Assembly: GCF_947495845.1 (NCBI RefSeq)
Contig: NZ_CANMAO010000004.1
Span: 186,001-250,000, forward strand
Source of the DNA: an uncultured Endozoicomonas sp.
Lineage (GTDB): Bacteria > Pseudomonadota > Gammaproteobacteria > Pseudomonadales > Endozoicomonadaceae
Length of the DNA stretch: 64,000 nucleotides
Reading direction: 5' to 3'
A program made the position numbers and the translations under genes. The notes beneath the pieces were generated by a model. That model made no database searches and had not been told where the DNA came from. It saw only the letters and a list, made by a program, of their open reading frames with translations. Shown in pieces: positions 9,102 through 18,741 of the stretch (positions are counted from its first letter, which is position 1; the number at the start of each line of letters is the position of its first letter).

Positions 9102-9604
9102 AACAATCCTTGTTATTTAATCCATATCTGAGTTTTACTTACTTCACAATAACCACACTTTTCAAAACACTTTTCAAAATATTGTTCAAAACAACGCCCC
9201 TATTACGTTAAAACTATCCAGATAAAATTGGTAGCAATATCACGGCTATTTTCGCTTAAATACCAAACAAGCCATACGTACCATGACCATTAATTAAACG
9301 TCGATGTATTTATAAATATCTTTTATATGCATTACTAATTTAAAAAGCTTTATATATTTCCACTGTATTTATTAGTACTGGTATTTTTACCCTAAAATCT
9401 TCTTAGTTGGAACATGGAATATTCGAATCCAGAGCATCTCCCTTTGATCTTAATAAGCAATGAAAAAACCTATTACAAAAGAATATATTCATGTTTGGAA
9501 ACATATTGCCTTTCCATTGTCCAATCGTTCGATTCCGATTCTCGCAGGGGTATCGGATCAGTTGTACTTGAATAGAACAGCCATCCAAAATTAAAGGGGT
9601 TAGC
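9102..9604. other. AT-rich divergent intergenic region
   Basis: About 500 bases between two divergent secreted-protein genes. The right end provides the ribosome-binding site AAAGGGG of the next gene. The left half is very AT-rich. No promoter could be placed with confidence, and no RNA gene or repeat was recognised. Confidence 0.5.
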
Positions 9605-10474
9605 ATGTTGTTCAGAGAAAAATGTTTATCTGCAGTCTTATTGCTGTCGTTAGTTTCATCGAGCTGGGCGCTTGAATCATCTGAGGGAGATTCAAACGTA
9701 CGGCGCTCTAGCAGTACCATTGCCAATGTCGGTCATGTCATTGGAACCTCCGCTGAAGCGGCTGTTCATGCTTTTCTGACTCTCGGTTCTATGTTGGCAA
9801 ATAACCAAGCCGCCAAAGCCGCAGTTGAAACTGCGCGAGCAGCTGAAAACGTAGTTAATGATGTTCCAAACCCACACCCGGTTATACAATGGTCTGGCGA
9901 CATACTTCAAGACCTTCCTGGTATGGGTAAGTTCTTCAAACAAGCAGACAACAACCACCTTCTTCAGAAAAACGTTTTACTCAGCCAGCTCACTCGATTA
10001 TTGCCTATTGCCAACGACTACGCCTGCGGCATGTTAACCGTTGCGCTGGAAGATGGCTGGTATGTTGACAGTGTTGTTGTTAATCAGGGTTCTATTCAAA
10101 ATGATCACCAGTTCGAACACATTGGTGATAACATTTTTGTTCCAAAAAATAGAGGTCTGACCAATCTGCTGATGATCAAGCAAATCACAGGTTGGAGTAC
10201 TGCTGCGAACAGTTACATCCTTGAGAACCCGGTTGATTTCTACCTGACAGTTTCTGATGGCAGAGAAGTATCAACGCTGAATGTTCAGAAAAACTCATGC
10301 ACACCTTACAGCTACGGCAAAGCGTATGTATCTGTTGTCAAAGGATCCGAGGTTCCCGTTTGTGTGACTAACGCCAGCACTGATGGCAAAGTCTCAACTC
10401 TCACAGCAATTACTTCTGCTTATGGTAAGCCAGCACAAGTTCGAATCCCTGGTGAAGCCTGTGAAAGCTATTAA
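9605..10474 (+). CDS. Hypothetical secreted protein
   Basis: A 289-residue protein with a good signal peptide (MLFREKCLSAVLLLSLVSSS, cleavage probably after SWA near residue 23). AAAGGGG sits 6 bases before the ATG. Residues about 35-75 form a hydrophobic Ala-rich helical stretch (HVIGTSAEAAVHAFLTLGSM and ANNQAAKAAVETARAAENV). The C-terminal half looks beta-rich and has three cysteines (KNSCTPY, VPVCVT, GEACESY) that could form disulfides in the periplasm or outside. No family recognised. A good terminator follows. The gene is probably monocistronic. Confidence 0.65.
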   Translation: MLFREKCLSAVLLLSLVSSSWALESSEGDSNVRRSSSTIANVGHVIGTSAEAAVHAFLTLGSMLANNQAAKAAVETARAAENVVNDVPNPHPVIQWSGDILQDLPGMGKFFKQADNNHLLQKNVLLSQLTRLLPIANDYACGMLTVALEDGWYVDSVVVNQGSIQNDHQFEHIGDNIFVPKNRGLTNLLMIKQITGWSTAANSYILENPVDFYLTVSDGREVSTLNVQKNSCTPYSYGKAYVSVVKGSEVPVCVTNASTDGKVSTLTAITSAYGKPAQVRIPGEACESY

Positions 10475-10519
10475 GTAAGCCGATTTGGCATTCGAACTGA
10501 TTAGATAAACAGCTCAGTT

Positions 10520-10556
10520 ACCACTCTCGTAGTAATACTTGAGTGGTTCCTTTTTC
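10520..10556 (+). terminator. Intrinsic terminator
   Basis: ACCACTC and GAGTGGT pair around a loop of about 14 bases and are followed by TCCTTTTT. It lies 45 bases past the secreted-protein stop and just before the convergent cyclo-ligase gene. Confidence 0.75.
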
Positions 10557-10563
10557 ACCTCCC

Positions 10564-11130
10564 TCAAAATGCGTGATAAGCACGATCAGTTGCGACGCCA
10601 GTGAGAGGAACATCCCACTCTTCTATTGGTATTTTCTCCACCATCTGACATTCATGAGCCAGTCCAATGAGTCGAGTTCTTTCTCCTGTTTGCTCAAATG
10701 TTCTGTCATAAAACCCGCCCCCCATACCAAGCCGTGCGCCTGAAAGATCAAAACCGGTTAATGGCATAAACACCACATCCAGATTTGCTGGTGCGATAAA
10801 TTCATCACGCTCGACTAAGGGCTCTGGAATACCAAAACGATTGATGACCAATTTGGTGGATTGAGTATATGGAGCAAACAGCATGACCTTGTTTTTCACC
10901 ACTGGCAGATAGCACGATTTACCCAGCTGCCACAAATACTGCTGAAGCATGACAGGGTTAATCTCCCCATCAGAAGCAAGATACAGTGCAAAGTATTCTG
11001 CATTGAAAAGATCATGTTGTTGTTTTAAACAATCAACCAGCCTGTTACTAGCGGCTAGCTGGTGCTCTTTGGTGAGGTTACGCCTGCGCTCTCTGAGCAT
11101 ACGCCTCAATTCAGAACGTGATTCCTCCAT
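10564..11130 (-). CDS. ygfA: 5-formyltetrahydrofolate cyclo-ligase
   Basis: A cytosolic enzyme of about 188 residues that converts 5-formyl-THF to 5,10-methenyl-THF with ATP, returning a storage folate to the one-carbon pool. Family motifs seen are RSELRRMLRERRR near the N-terminus and the signature LTGFDLSGARLGMGGGFYDRTF (nucleotide/folate loop) in the C-terminal half. The start at 11130 (MEESRSEL) is preferred over 11160 because AGAGG precedes it at a normal distance, whereas the upstream ATG overlaps the ssb terminator. It lies downstream of ssb on the same strand but behind that terminator. No 6S RNA-like sequence was recognised next to it. Confidence 0.92.
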   Translation of the reverse strand: MEESRSELRRMLRERRRNLTKEHQLAASNRLVDCLKQQHDLFNAEYFALYLASDGEINPVMLQQYLWQLGKSCYLPVVKNKVMLFAPYTQSTKLVINRFGIPEPLVERDEFIAPANLDVVFMPLTGFDLSGARLGMGGGFYDRTFEQTGERTRLIGLAHECQMVEKIPIEEWDVPLTGVATDRAYHAF

Positions 11131-11164
11131 AAATTGATTACCTCTATAAGCAGTTACCATTTAG

Positions 11165-11192
11165 CAAAAAGCCCTCTGTATAAGAGGGCTAA
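11165..11192 (-). terminator. Intrinsic terminator after ssb
   Basis: On the minus strand, AGCCCTC-ttataca-GAGGGCT is followed by TTTTTG. It separates ssb from the cyclo-ligase gene. Confidence 0.85.
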
Positions 11193-11236
11193 GAAATATT
11201 ATCTATTACTGCTGTTTCATCAGCCTGAAATCAGCG

Positions 11237-11800
11237 TCAGAAGGGAATATCATCATCAAAATCATCAAAGCCGCCAGCAGGTGCTGTTTGTGGTTGTTGT
11301 TGAGGTGCTGATTGCTGCTGATTCTGTTGCTGAGCCGGTGCACTGTATTGCTGAGACTGAGCAGGTTGGTTATAAGACTGCTGTTGTTGCGGTGCTTGCT
11401 GCTGTTGCTGATAGCCACCACCCATTGGAGCAGCGCCCATACCGCCATCGGATCGGCCGTCCAGTATTTGCATCTGGCCACCATAACCTGAAACAATCAC
11501 TTCTGTTGTATAACGGTCCTGTCCATTTTGGTCCTGCCATTTGTTGGTTCTCAGGCTACCTTCGATGTAAACCTTGGAACCCTTACGGACATACTGCTGA
11601 GCAATTTCTGCCAGCTTGCCAAACAGAACAACCCGGTGCCACTCTGTCTTTTCTTGCTGCTGACCAGTATTTCTATCTTTCCAGGCTTCACTGGTGGCCA
11701 CACTCAGTGTAGCGATTGAACTGCCATTAGCTGTTGACCTGAACTCTGGATCATTCCCCAGATTTCCAACCAGAATTACCTTATTAACGCCTCGTGCCAT
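11237..11800 (-). CDS. ssb: Single-stranded DNA-binding protein
   Basis: A 187-residue SSB. The OB fold occupies about residues 1-110 ([47 protein letters not shown]). A Gln/Pro-rich disordered linker follows, with runs such as [11 protein letters not shown], then the acidic tip DFDDDIPF that recruits repair and replication partners. The linker is longer and more glutamine-rich than in E. coli. SSB coats single-stranded DNA as a tetramer. The ATG has GGAG upstream. The ssb-MFS-uvrA neighbourhood matches pseudomonads. I saw no LexA box upstream. Confidence 0.96.
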   Translation of the reverse strand: MARGVNKVILVGNLGNDPEFRSTANGSSIATLSVATSEAWKDRNTGQQQEKTEWHRVVLFGKLAEIAQQYVRKGSKVYIEGSLRTNKWQDQNGQDRYTTEVIVSGYGGQMQILDGRSDGGMGAAPMGGGYQQQQQAPQQQQSYNQPAQSQQYSAPAQQQNQQQSAPQQQPQTAPAGGFDDFDDDIPF

Positions 11801-11939
11801 CAGTTTCTCCAGATATCCTGTAATTTCAATTGAAAACCTGAATGAACGTTATATCCATCCAGACTCCGTTATTCCATATTTAGAACTGCCGAACTAAGGG
11901 AAGTTCCCACCGACTTATTATTTGTAGCAGGCAATTTGT

Positions 11940-13283
11940 CTAACAATGCCCGAATTCCCTGAGACTCGACAAGTCCAGAAGCTGCTTATCTACTTTAAGA
12001 TACGCGGTTTTCTCTGCGGGTAAAACCGTTACTTCCTGAACGCCTGCAATGCAGGCAAGCCGTTCACTGACCGTGCTCATTTCATCAAGCTCGGAATGCA
12101 GTGCGACGACCATTGTACTCACATAAGGGGGTTGTTTCATGGTAACAGACAACCACCACCACAAGGCAGTAGGAATTGTACAAACAACCAGCGCACCAAT
12201 CAGGCCACCGGCTTCCAGTGATAGACCGCCAACACTGCCTCCCAAAGCAGCTCCTAGAAACTGGCTGGTAGAATAAACACCCATTACGGTGCCACGGGTT
12301 CCCGCCGGAGAAATTTTACTGACCAGCGAAGGCAGCGTCGCTTCCAGAAAGTTAAACCCAAAGAAGAAGAGAAACAACCCGACCAGTAACCATATTGAGT
12401 TCAGTTCACCTTGGGAAATAAGTGCAAACGCCATAAACAACATAACAATACTAAGGCTGTAACACTGCTTTATCCGCCGTTGCTTTTCACTGAAGATAAT
12501 CATGGGAACCATCAATACAAATGATCCACCAATCACCGCCAGGTAAATAGAACCATGGGTTGACTGTGCATAGTCATGACTCAACAGCCCGGGAATAAAT
12601 ACAAACAATGCCATCAATACAAAGTGAAGCGTAAAGATACCCGACACATGCCGGAGTAATTGCCGATCCGTAAAGACCTGACGTAAGCCTGAGCAATCAA
12701 CAGAGCTATTAAGATCTCTGCGTTTAACAACCGGCGTGGGCACCACAAACAGGACAATGAGCATCGCGACAACCGACATCATGCCATTGGAAATAAACAA
12801 CCCAGACAAACCCCAGGCATTACTCACCATCGGGCCAACCACCATAGCAATACCAAATGCCACACCAATGCCCATACCGATCATTGCCATCGCTTTCGTA
12901 CGATTTTGCTCTCGAGTCAGGTCTGCCATTAATGCGGTCACAGCGCCAGAAATGGCACCACAGCCCTGTAATATTCGCCCGATAATAATATCCGTCATGG
13001 AGGTTGCCTCAGCCGCGACCAAGCTGCCTACCAGAAAAATAAAGAGCCCCATTAATATGACAGGCTTTCTACCCCAGCGATCCGACATCCAGCCGAAGGG
13101 AATTTGTAACAATGCCTGACTGAATCCATAAGCACCGATGGCCAGACCAACGGTTGCTGGCGAGGCACCTTGCAGGTCTTCAGTAAACAATGCCAGAACA
13201 GGCAGCACCATAAAGAGACCGAGCATGCGGAAGACAAAGACCAGAGTCAGGGATATAGCAGCTTTTAATTCAACAAATGACAT
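11940..13283 (-). CDS. MFS transporter, YajR-like, with C-terminal extension
   Basis: A 447-residue major facilitator with 12 predicted membrane helices. The MFS motif A GWMSDRWGRKPVILMG lies in loop 2-3, and GRILQGCGAISGA matches helix 4. After the last helix comes a soluble tail of about 55 residues (VSERLACIAGVQEVTVLPAE and AYLKVDKQLLDL), like the ferredoxin-like YAM domain of E. coli YajR. Substrate unknown; drug or metabolite efflux by proton antiport is the family norm. It lies between ssb and uvrA, the same position as in Pseudomonas. Two unrelated exported-protein genes separate it from uvrA here. Confidence 0.85.
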   Translation of the reverse strand: MSFVELKAAISLTLVFVFRMLGLFMVLPVLALFTEDLQGASPATVGLAIGAYGFSQALLQIPFGWMSDRWGRKPVILMGLFIFLVGSLVAAEATSMTDIIIGRILQGCGAISGAVTALMADLTREQNRTKAMAMIGMGIGVAFGIAMVVGPMVSNAWGLSGLFISNGMMSVVAMLIVLFVVPTPVVKRRDLNSSVDCSGLRQVFTDRQLLRHVSGIFTLHFVLMALFVFIPGLLSHDYAQSTHGSIYLAVIGGSFVLMVPMIIFSEKQRRIKQCYSLSIVMLFMAFALISQGELNSIWLLVGLFLFFFGFNFLEATLPSLVSKISPAGTRGTVMGVYSTSQFLGAALGGSVGGLSLEAGGLIGALVVCTIPTALWWWLSVTMKQPPYVSTMVVALHSELDEMSTVSERLACIAGVQEVTVLPAEKTAYLKVDKQLLDLSSLREFGHC

Positions 13284-13484
13284 GGGGTAACAACGACATC
13301 CTTTGCGCTATCAATAATTGATAGATTTATTTCATCAATTCTATCAGGGTTCACAGCGAGCAAGCTATCAAATCACAGTGCACTTTCCAGAAATTCATCC
13401 ACCAAAAGCCGAATCCTCGACTAGTATTGCTATCGTTGTACGTCTCCTGAATGGTTATCAAGGCACCCGTAAAGAGCCACCATC

Positions 13485-14180
13485 ATGATAAATATAAAAT
13501 CACTTATTAATGACTTGCCTTCACCGGCCCAACACTTATTGTGCATTGTTTTCCTCTTGCTCAGCTTTCAAGCCAAAGCCTCTGACAAACCAGAAATCAC
13601 CGCGACGTATTATCATATTAACAGTCATGGCAACGAAATCCGGTGTTATACCTCTGGCAATGAACACAGCATGGAACAACGGGAAATATTGCTGCAAAAA
13701 GGTTGTACGCTGGAAACACTGTCTGCTCAGGAAGATATTAATGTCAAAGTCACCGTTGAAAGCAACGGTGTTAGCAAAACACTATTAATGTCGTCTAAAT
13801 ATTATCTGATGTGGCTTGGGGCGGGTATTCACGCAATCAACCTGGGGCGTAACGTTCCCCTGATTATCACCAATCTTCTTTCGGCACAGCCAGTCCCGGC
13901 TATTGGCCATGCCATTGCCTCCTACTTCTACTATATAGGCTTCAGCGCATATGCAAAGGATACACTGTCCCCATTCCTGCATAACAATTACCCATCCACT
14001 TTTGGTGAAAATGAGATAGACTGCCCCATTGAAGCTTGGACAGCAGGTGAACATGGTTGGCTTCTCTTCTCTGATTTAATCATGTGGTGGAATGATCAAT
14101 TTTATCTGGGTACATTCGACGTAAATCGACTTATGGTCGGTGTGGATTTATTAAACTTTTTAATTGACCGCTTCTTATAA
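13485..14180 (+). CDS. Hypothetical exported protein (paralog of 14892-15704)
   Basis: A 231-residue protein with an N-terminal hydrophobic signal (HLLCIVFLLLSFQAKA, cleavage near residue 32). The start of the mature part, ITATYYHINSHGNEIRC, corresponds to ITAIYSPIGEGDSTHC in the gene about 700 bases downstream. Both then share a second Cys in an L-x-K/E-x-x-C context, a beta segment and a hydrophobic segment (SKYYLMWLGAGIHAINLGRN). Later hydrophobic stretches (SYFYYIGFSAYA and RLMVGVDLLNFLIDRFL) suggest membrane association. Family not recognised. It was probably inserted with its paralog and the repeats between them. Confidence 0.6.
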   Translation: MINIKSLINDLPSPAQHLLCIVFLLLSFQAKASDKPEITATYYHINSHGNEIRCYTSGNEHSMEQREILLQKGCTLETLSAQEDINVKVTVESNGVSKTLLMSSKYYLMWLGAGIHAINLGRNVPLIITNLLSAQPVPAIGHAIASYFYYIGFSAYAKDTLSPFLHNNYPSTFGENEIDCPIEAWTAGEHGWLLFSDLIMWWNDQFYLGTFDVNRLMVGVDLLNFLIDRFL

Positions 14181-14184
14181 ACTC

Positions 14185-14347
14185 TAAGTACCCGGCCATA
14201 TGGAATCGAATATTTCTGGCTTGTTGATCAGGTTCTCTGCAAGGCGCAACGGCGGGAGCATAGCGAGCTATGTGACCAGAGTTGCAACGCAGTCAGAGGG
14301 GCTGATCAACAAGTCAGAAAATATGATTTCATATGGTTGGGTACTTA
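14185..14347. repeat. Palindromic miniature element A
   Basis: A 163-bp element with terminal inverted repeats TAAGTACCC and GGGTACTTA. The inner arms pair CTTGTTGATCAG with CTGATCAACAAG. The core is GCAAGGC...GAGCATAG...AGCTATGTGA...AACGCAG. The same core occurs at 14573, 36234 (inverted) and 50321. It begins 4 bases after the stop codon of the upstream gene. No coding capacity. Confidence 0.8.
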
Positions 14348-14572
14348 CTTATACCAAAACAAAGATGCTATCGAGTGCGCTGGAATGCAACCTGACGCGT
14401 GCCTCTCACTCATCGGCAAACCAATGCTTTCAGATATAACGGTGAACCGAATATCGCACTGGAACGACCAGACGTATGAATGCGCAAGCCAATAGGCTCA
14501 CCTTATAGCCGCAGAGTCGGATAACCATACAGCCCTCATCTTTTAACATTTAAAAAGGACGTTTTAACCAAC

Positions 14573-14784
14573 TAAGTACTCGATCATATGAAATCGAATA
14601 TTTCTGGCTTAGTGGGTAGTTACTGTGCAAGGCACATCGAAGTGAGCATAGCCGTAGCTATGTGATCGTAGATGTAACGCCGCACGACTGCATGGATGCA
14701 GGAGATAGAGCAACGCAGGAGCCAGTTGCCGAGAGTGGCTGACCACTGAGCCAGAAAATATGGTTTCGTATGGTTGGGTACTTA
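14573..14784. repeat. Palindromic miniature element B
   Basis: A 212-bp relative of element A with the same termini (TAAGTACT and GGGTACTTA), ATATTTCTGGCTTAGTGG on the left and CCACTGAGCCAGAAAATAT on the right, and the core GCAAGGC...GAGCATAGCCGTAGCTATGTG. An extra segment of about 50 bases sits in the right half. With element A it fills most of the 711-base gap between the two paralogous genes. The remaining 225 bases between the elements hold nothing I recognise. Confidence 0.8.
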
Positions 14785-14891
14785 TATTCCTATAAAATCC
14801 AATTTATTGTTCTATCTTATATTAGGTAATGCCTGCTACCAGAGGATAGGAAGTAGCAAACACCTTTTTTATATAGAGCTCTAAAAGCCTT

Positions 14892-15704
14892 ATGAGAAAA
14901 AGCACAATTCAGAAAACAACCATAAAAACAACGGCAACCCTAAGGGGACTCACTTTTTGGGCTTGGTCTATTGTCGCACTATTCTATAGTACAACTTCCT
15001 TGGCCTTTCTTCCTGATATTAAAAACCCTTTAAACCAGACAAAGTCGATAACGGCCATTTACTCACCTATCGGGGAAGGTGATAGCACCCACTGCATAAT
15101 CTCCAGTAATGATCGCCCGGAAGCGTTACAGCAGCTGAAAGAATCTCAATGCAATCTGTCTGACTCTGCATCCAATAACCATTATGTTCTACTGACAGTT
15201 CGTGATGATCGTGAGGAACTGCGCACATTTCTGATTCAAACCCGACAAATCTTAAACTGGGCTTATATGGCCATTCACATTTGGAAGTTTGCAGATTCCG
15301 GCTATAAGTTGCTTAACCCACCTATCTGCCCCTGTTCGGATATGCCAAAAAGCAGAACAACAACCAGCACCTTTTTCTTTTCATATTACTTTCTTTCACT
15401 TGCTCACCACGGCTGGGATTACATTTCTTCTTACTTTTATCCCGACCATGCAGAACAAACACCAGTACAGAATATTGAAAATAACGACGCGACGGAAAAT
15501 GATGGACTTCATACTCTGAAAGAACAGCTTTCTTCAGGTCACTTGTTAACTCTAGCCCTCGATGCGGCGGCGTTAGGATGGGACTGCCAATGCGGCGGCT
15601 ACTTCAGTGATGCCCAGGGGAATTTCTATTTCAATGGTCATCTCTGGATGTTAATGCTGAATATGGGGATTTTTGCTACAGACTTGGCGCTTGAGTATTT
15701 ATAA
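14892..15704 (+). CDS. Hypothetical exported protein (paralog of 13485-14180)
   Basis: A 270-residue protein with a long, basic N-region and a hydrophobic signal (LTFWAWSIVALFYSTTSLAF, cleavage after about residue 39). It shares the ITA-x-Y start of the mature region, two spaced cysteines and the hydrophobic segment QILNWAYMAIHIWKFAD with the upstream gene. It adds a Cys cluster (NPPICPCSD) and a later WDCQCGG motif. The C-terminus MLNMGIFATDLALEYL resembles VGVDLLNFLIDRFL of the paralog. Probably membrane- or envelope-associated. Function unknown. It immediately precedes uvrA on the same strand but is likely a separate acquisition. Confidence 0.6.
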   Translation: MRKSTIQKTTIKTTATLRGLTFWAWSIVALFYSTTSLAFLPDIKNPLNQTKSITAIYSPIGEGDSTHCIISSNDRPEALQQLKESQCNLSDSASNNHYVLLTVRDDREELRTFLIQTRQILNWAYMAIHIWKFADSGYKLLNPPICPCSDMPKSRTTTSTFFFSYYFLSLAHHGWDYISSYFYPDHAEQTPVQNIENNDATENDGLHTLKEQLSSGHLLTLALDAAALGWDCQCGGYFSDAQGNFYFNGHLWMLMLNMGIFATDLALEYL

Positions 15705-15779
15705 TACTCCGTTTGCTCTCTGAGCCAGACGTTCATTCCCTATGAATGGTGGCTCTACAACTGGCACGGAGAAAAGGCT

Positions 15780-18617
15780 GTGGAAAAGATCACCGTACAA
15801 GGTGCCCGCACACACAATCTGAAAAATATAAATCTTGAAATGCCCCGTGACAGCCTGATTGTGATTACCGGCCTGTCCGGTTCTGGTAAATCGTCACTGG
15901 CATTCGATACCCTGTACGCTGAGGGCCAGAGACGTTACGTAGAGTCTCTGTCTGCCTATGCTCGCCAATTTCTGTCCATGATGGAAAAGCCGGATGTGGA
16001 TCATATCGAGGGATTATCACCGGCCATTTCTATCGAGCAAAAATCCACCAGCCACAACCCTCGCTCCACCGTGGGCACCATCACCGAAATATACGACTAC
16101 CTTCGATTATTGTTTGCCAGAACCGGCATTCCCCGTTGCCCCACCCATCATCTAACGCTGGAAGCTCAGACTGTCAGCCAAATGGTCGACCAGGTTCTGG
16201 CGATGCCCGAGGGCACCAAGCTGATGCTGTTGGCACCGGTGGTTCGTGCCCGTAAAGGTGAACACCTGCATGTATTCAGTGAACTGAAAAGCAATGGTTT
16301 TATCCGCGCCCGCATCAATGGCATCGTGACCGATCTGGATTCATTGCCCAAGCTGGACAAGAAAAAGAAACACACCATCGAAGTAGTGGTTGACCGATTT
16401 AAAGTGCGTGACGACCTGCAGCTGCGACTGTCAGAATCTTTTGAAACCGCACTGGAGCTCACCGATGGTCTGGCCGCCATCAGCTACATGGATGATGACG
16501 ATGCCAAAGAGAAGAAAGACGACATTGTCTTTTCTTCCCGCTTTGCCTGCCCTGAGTGTGGTTATAGCTTGAATGAACTGGAGCCAAGGCTCTTTTCCTT
16601 CAATAACCCGGCAGGAGCTTGTCCAACCTGTGATGGTCTTGGGGTTAAACAATTTTTTGATCAGGATCGCATTGTTCAACACCCTGAACTAACCCTCGCT
16701 GAAGGCGCCATTCGAGGATGGGATCGCCGAAGTGTTTACTACTTCCACCTCCTTAAATCCTTGGCAGCCCATTACGGCTTCAGTATTGATACACCATTTG
16801 ATGATCTGACTGCTACACAGCAAGAGGTCATTCTTCACGGTTCCGGTGATGACGAAGTTAACTTCAGCTACGTAAATGATCGCGGTGACGTTTATAAAAA
16901 ACGACACCCGTTTGAAGGTATTATTCCAAACTTTGAGCGTCGTTTTCGGGATACAGACTCCCAGTCCGTTCGGGAAGAGCTCACCAAATACCTGAGCACT
17001 CAAAATTGCCCATCCTGTAAAGGTGCACGTTTGAGAACGGAAGCTCGCAATGTCTTTGTTCAGGATGAAACCCTGCCTGAACTGGTGAAGCTTCCTGTGG
17101 AAAAAGCGCTGGCGTATTTCCAGACACTGGATCTTCCTGGCCGTCGTGGTGAGATTGCCAAGAAGGTCTTAAAAGAGATTTGCGACCGGCTCAGTTTTCT
17201 GGTCAATGTGGGTCTTAATTATCTGACGCTTGATCGCAGTGCCGACACGCTTTCCGGTGGTGAAGCTCAGCGAATCCGTCTGGCCAGCCAGATTGGCGCC
17301 GGCCTTGTGGGTGTTATGTACATTCTGGACGAGCCAAGCATCGGGCTTCACCAGCGTGATAACGAACGTCTGTTAAGTACCCTGACTCGCCTGCGGGATC
17401 TTGGTAATACGGTCATTGTCGTAGAACACGATGAAGACGCTATTCGCAGTGCTGATTATGTGATCGACATTGGTCCCGGGGCCGGTGTGCACGGCGGCAC
17501 CATTGTTGCGGAAGGCACACCCGATCAGGTTATGAATAATCCGGCATCGGTAACCGGTCAATACCTGTCCGGTATCCGCAAGATAGAAATCCCGGAAAAG
17601 AGAACGCCTGTCGATGCGAAAAAAATGCTGAAGCTTTCAGGTTGCACTGGTAACAACCTGAAAAATGTTTCTCTGGAAATTCCGGTGGGTTTAATGACCT
17701 GCATTACCGGTGTTTCGGGTTCCGGCAAATCCACATTGATTAACGGTACTCTTTACCCGCTGGCGGCGACCCACCTGAACAAAGCAACCACACTGACCGC
17801 CGCTCCGTATAAAAAGCTCTCCGGTATCAGCAACTTTGATAAATGCATTGATATTGACCAGAGCCCCATTGGTAGAACACCAAGATCAAACCCCGCCACC
17901 TACACCGGTATTTTCACCGCCATTCGTGATCTGTTTTCTGGCACTCAGGAAGCACGCTCCCGGGGTTACAAGCCCGGTCGTTTCAGTTTCAATGTAAAAG
18001 GTGGACGTTGCGAGGCCTGTCAGGGTGACGGGGTTATCAAGGTAGAAATGCACTTCCTGCCGGATATTTATGTGGCCTGTGACGTCTGTAAGGGCAAGCG
18101 CTACAACCGTGAAACTTTGGAAGTAAAATACAAGGGCAAAAGCATTGATGAAGTGCTGGCAATGACCGTTGAAGATGCATTGCAATACTTCGATGCCATT
18201 CCTGCGGTTAAACGCAAGCTTCAGACGCTCATGGATGTTGGCCTTTCCTATATCCATCTGGGTCAGAATGCGACAACGCTGTCGGGCGGAGAAGCCCAGC
18301 GGGTCAAACTGGCAAAAGAGTTGTCAAAACGAGATACCGGAAAGACGTTGTATATTCTTGATGAACCCACCACCGGCCTGCACTTCTACGATATTGAGCA
18401 GTTGCTTGCAGTGCTCCATCGTCTGAGAGACCACGGCAACAGTGTAGTGGTGATTGAACACAATCTGGATGTGATTAAAACAGCAGACTGGATTGTTGAT
18501 CTAGGCCCTGAAGGTGGCGACGGAGGTGGTCAGATCATTGCAGCAGGTACACCTGAAGAGGTCGCAGCAATAGCCGCATCTCATACAGGTAGATTCTTGA
18601 AGCCAATGCTTACCTAG
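15780..18617 (+). CDS. uvrA: Excinuclease ABC subunit A
   Basis: The damage-recognition ATPase of nucleotide excision repair, 945 residues, with a GTG start. Tandem ABC ATPase halves are visible. The first Walker A is [14 protein letters not shown] (about residue 31) and its signature is [16 protein letters not shown]. The second is [15 protein letters not shown] (about residue 643) with signature [15 protein letters not shown]. Zinc-binding pairs are CPECGYS...CPTCDG and CEACQGDG...CDVCKGKR. UvrA2 loads UvrB on lesions. Length and motifs are complete. No convincing LexA box was found in the 75 bases upstream. In the Pseudomonas arrangement the MFS gene would be its direct divergent neighbour. 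Confidence 0.97.
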   Translation: MEKITVQGARTHNLKNINLEMPRDSLIVITGLSGSGKSSLAFDTLYAEGQRRYVESLSAYARQFLSMMEKPDVDHIEGLSPAISIEQKSTSHNPRSTVGTITEIYDYLRLLFARTGIPRCPTHHLTLEAQTVSQMVDQVLAMPEGTKLMLLAPVVRARKGEHLHVFSELKSNGFIRARINGIVTDLDSLPKLDKKKKHTIEVVVDRFKVRDDLQLRLSESFETALELTDGLAAISYMDDDDAKEKKDDIVFSSRFACPECGYSLNELEPRLFSFNNPAGACPTCDGLGVKQFFDQDRIVQHPELTLAEGAIRGWDRRSVYYFHLLKSLAAHYGFSIDTPFDDLTATQQEVILHGSGDDEVNFSYVNDRGDVYKKRHPFEGIIPNFERRFRDTDSQSVREELTKYLSTQNCPSCKGARLRTEARNVFVQDETLPELVKLPVEKALAYFQTLDLPGRRGEIAKKVLKEICDRLSFLVNVGLNYLTLDRSADTLSGGEAQRIRLASQIGAGLVGVMYILDEPSIGLHQRDNERLLSTLTRLRDLGNTVIVVEHDEDAIRSADYVIDIGPGAGVHGGTIVAEGTPDQVMNNPASVTGQYLSGIRKIEIPEKRTPVDAKKMLKLSGCTGNNLKNVSLEIPVGLMTCITGVSGSGKSTLINGTLYPLAATHLNKATTLTAAPYKKLSGISNFDKCIDIDQSPIGRTPRSNPATYTGIFTAIRDLFSGTQEARSRGYKPGRFSFNVKGGRCEACQGDGVIKVEMHFLPDIYVACDVCKGKRYNRETLEVKYKGKSIDEVLAMTVEDALQYFDAIPAVKRKLQTLMDVGLSYIHLGQNATTLSGGEAQRVKLAKELSKRDTGKTLYILDEPTTGLHFYDIEQLLAVLHRLRDHGNSVVVIEHNLDVIKTADWIVDLGPEGGDGGGQIIAAGTPEEVAAIAASHTGRFLKPMLT

Positions 18618-18626
18618 TACAGCCAA

Positions 18627-18741
18627 GCGTTATAAGACATACACCACTGTTCATCCTGAGCGGAGTCGAAGGATCAAAGCACCACACTTCGACTCCGCTC
18701 AGTATTAACGGTATGGGTATTAACGTTTCCATACACTAGAT
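18627..18741. repeat. Dispersed palindromic repeat, copy 2
   Basis: Nearly identical to 679-793: GCGTTATAAGACATACA, then the pair GAGCGGAGTCGAAG / CTTCGACTCCGCTC, then GGTATGGGTATTAACG. It sits between uvrA and the convergent secreted-protein gene, where the hairpin could end transcription from both sides. Confidence 0.75.

Noticed and set aside
11131-11236. 6S RNA next to the cyclo-ligase gene
   Set aside because: The space is about 100 bases and is filled by the ssb terminator; no long bulged hairpin is visible.
11134-11712. 192-codon frame antisense to ssb
   Set aside because: The reading comes from the glutamine-rich linker codons read backwards; ssb is certain.
15705-15779. LexA box for uvrA (and upstream of ssb near 11801)
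   Set aside because: No CTGT-N8-ACAG match with acceptable spacing was found in either leader.
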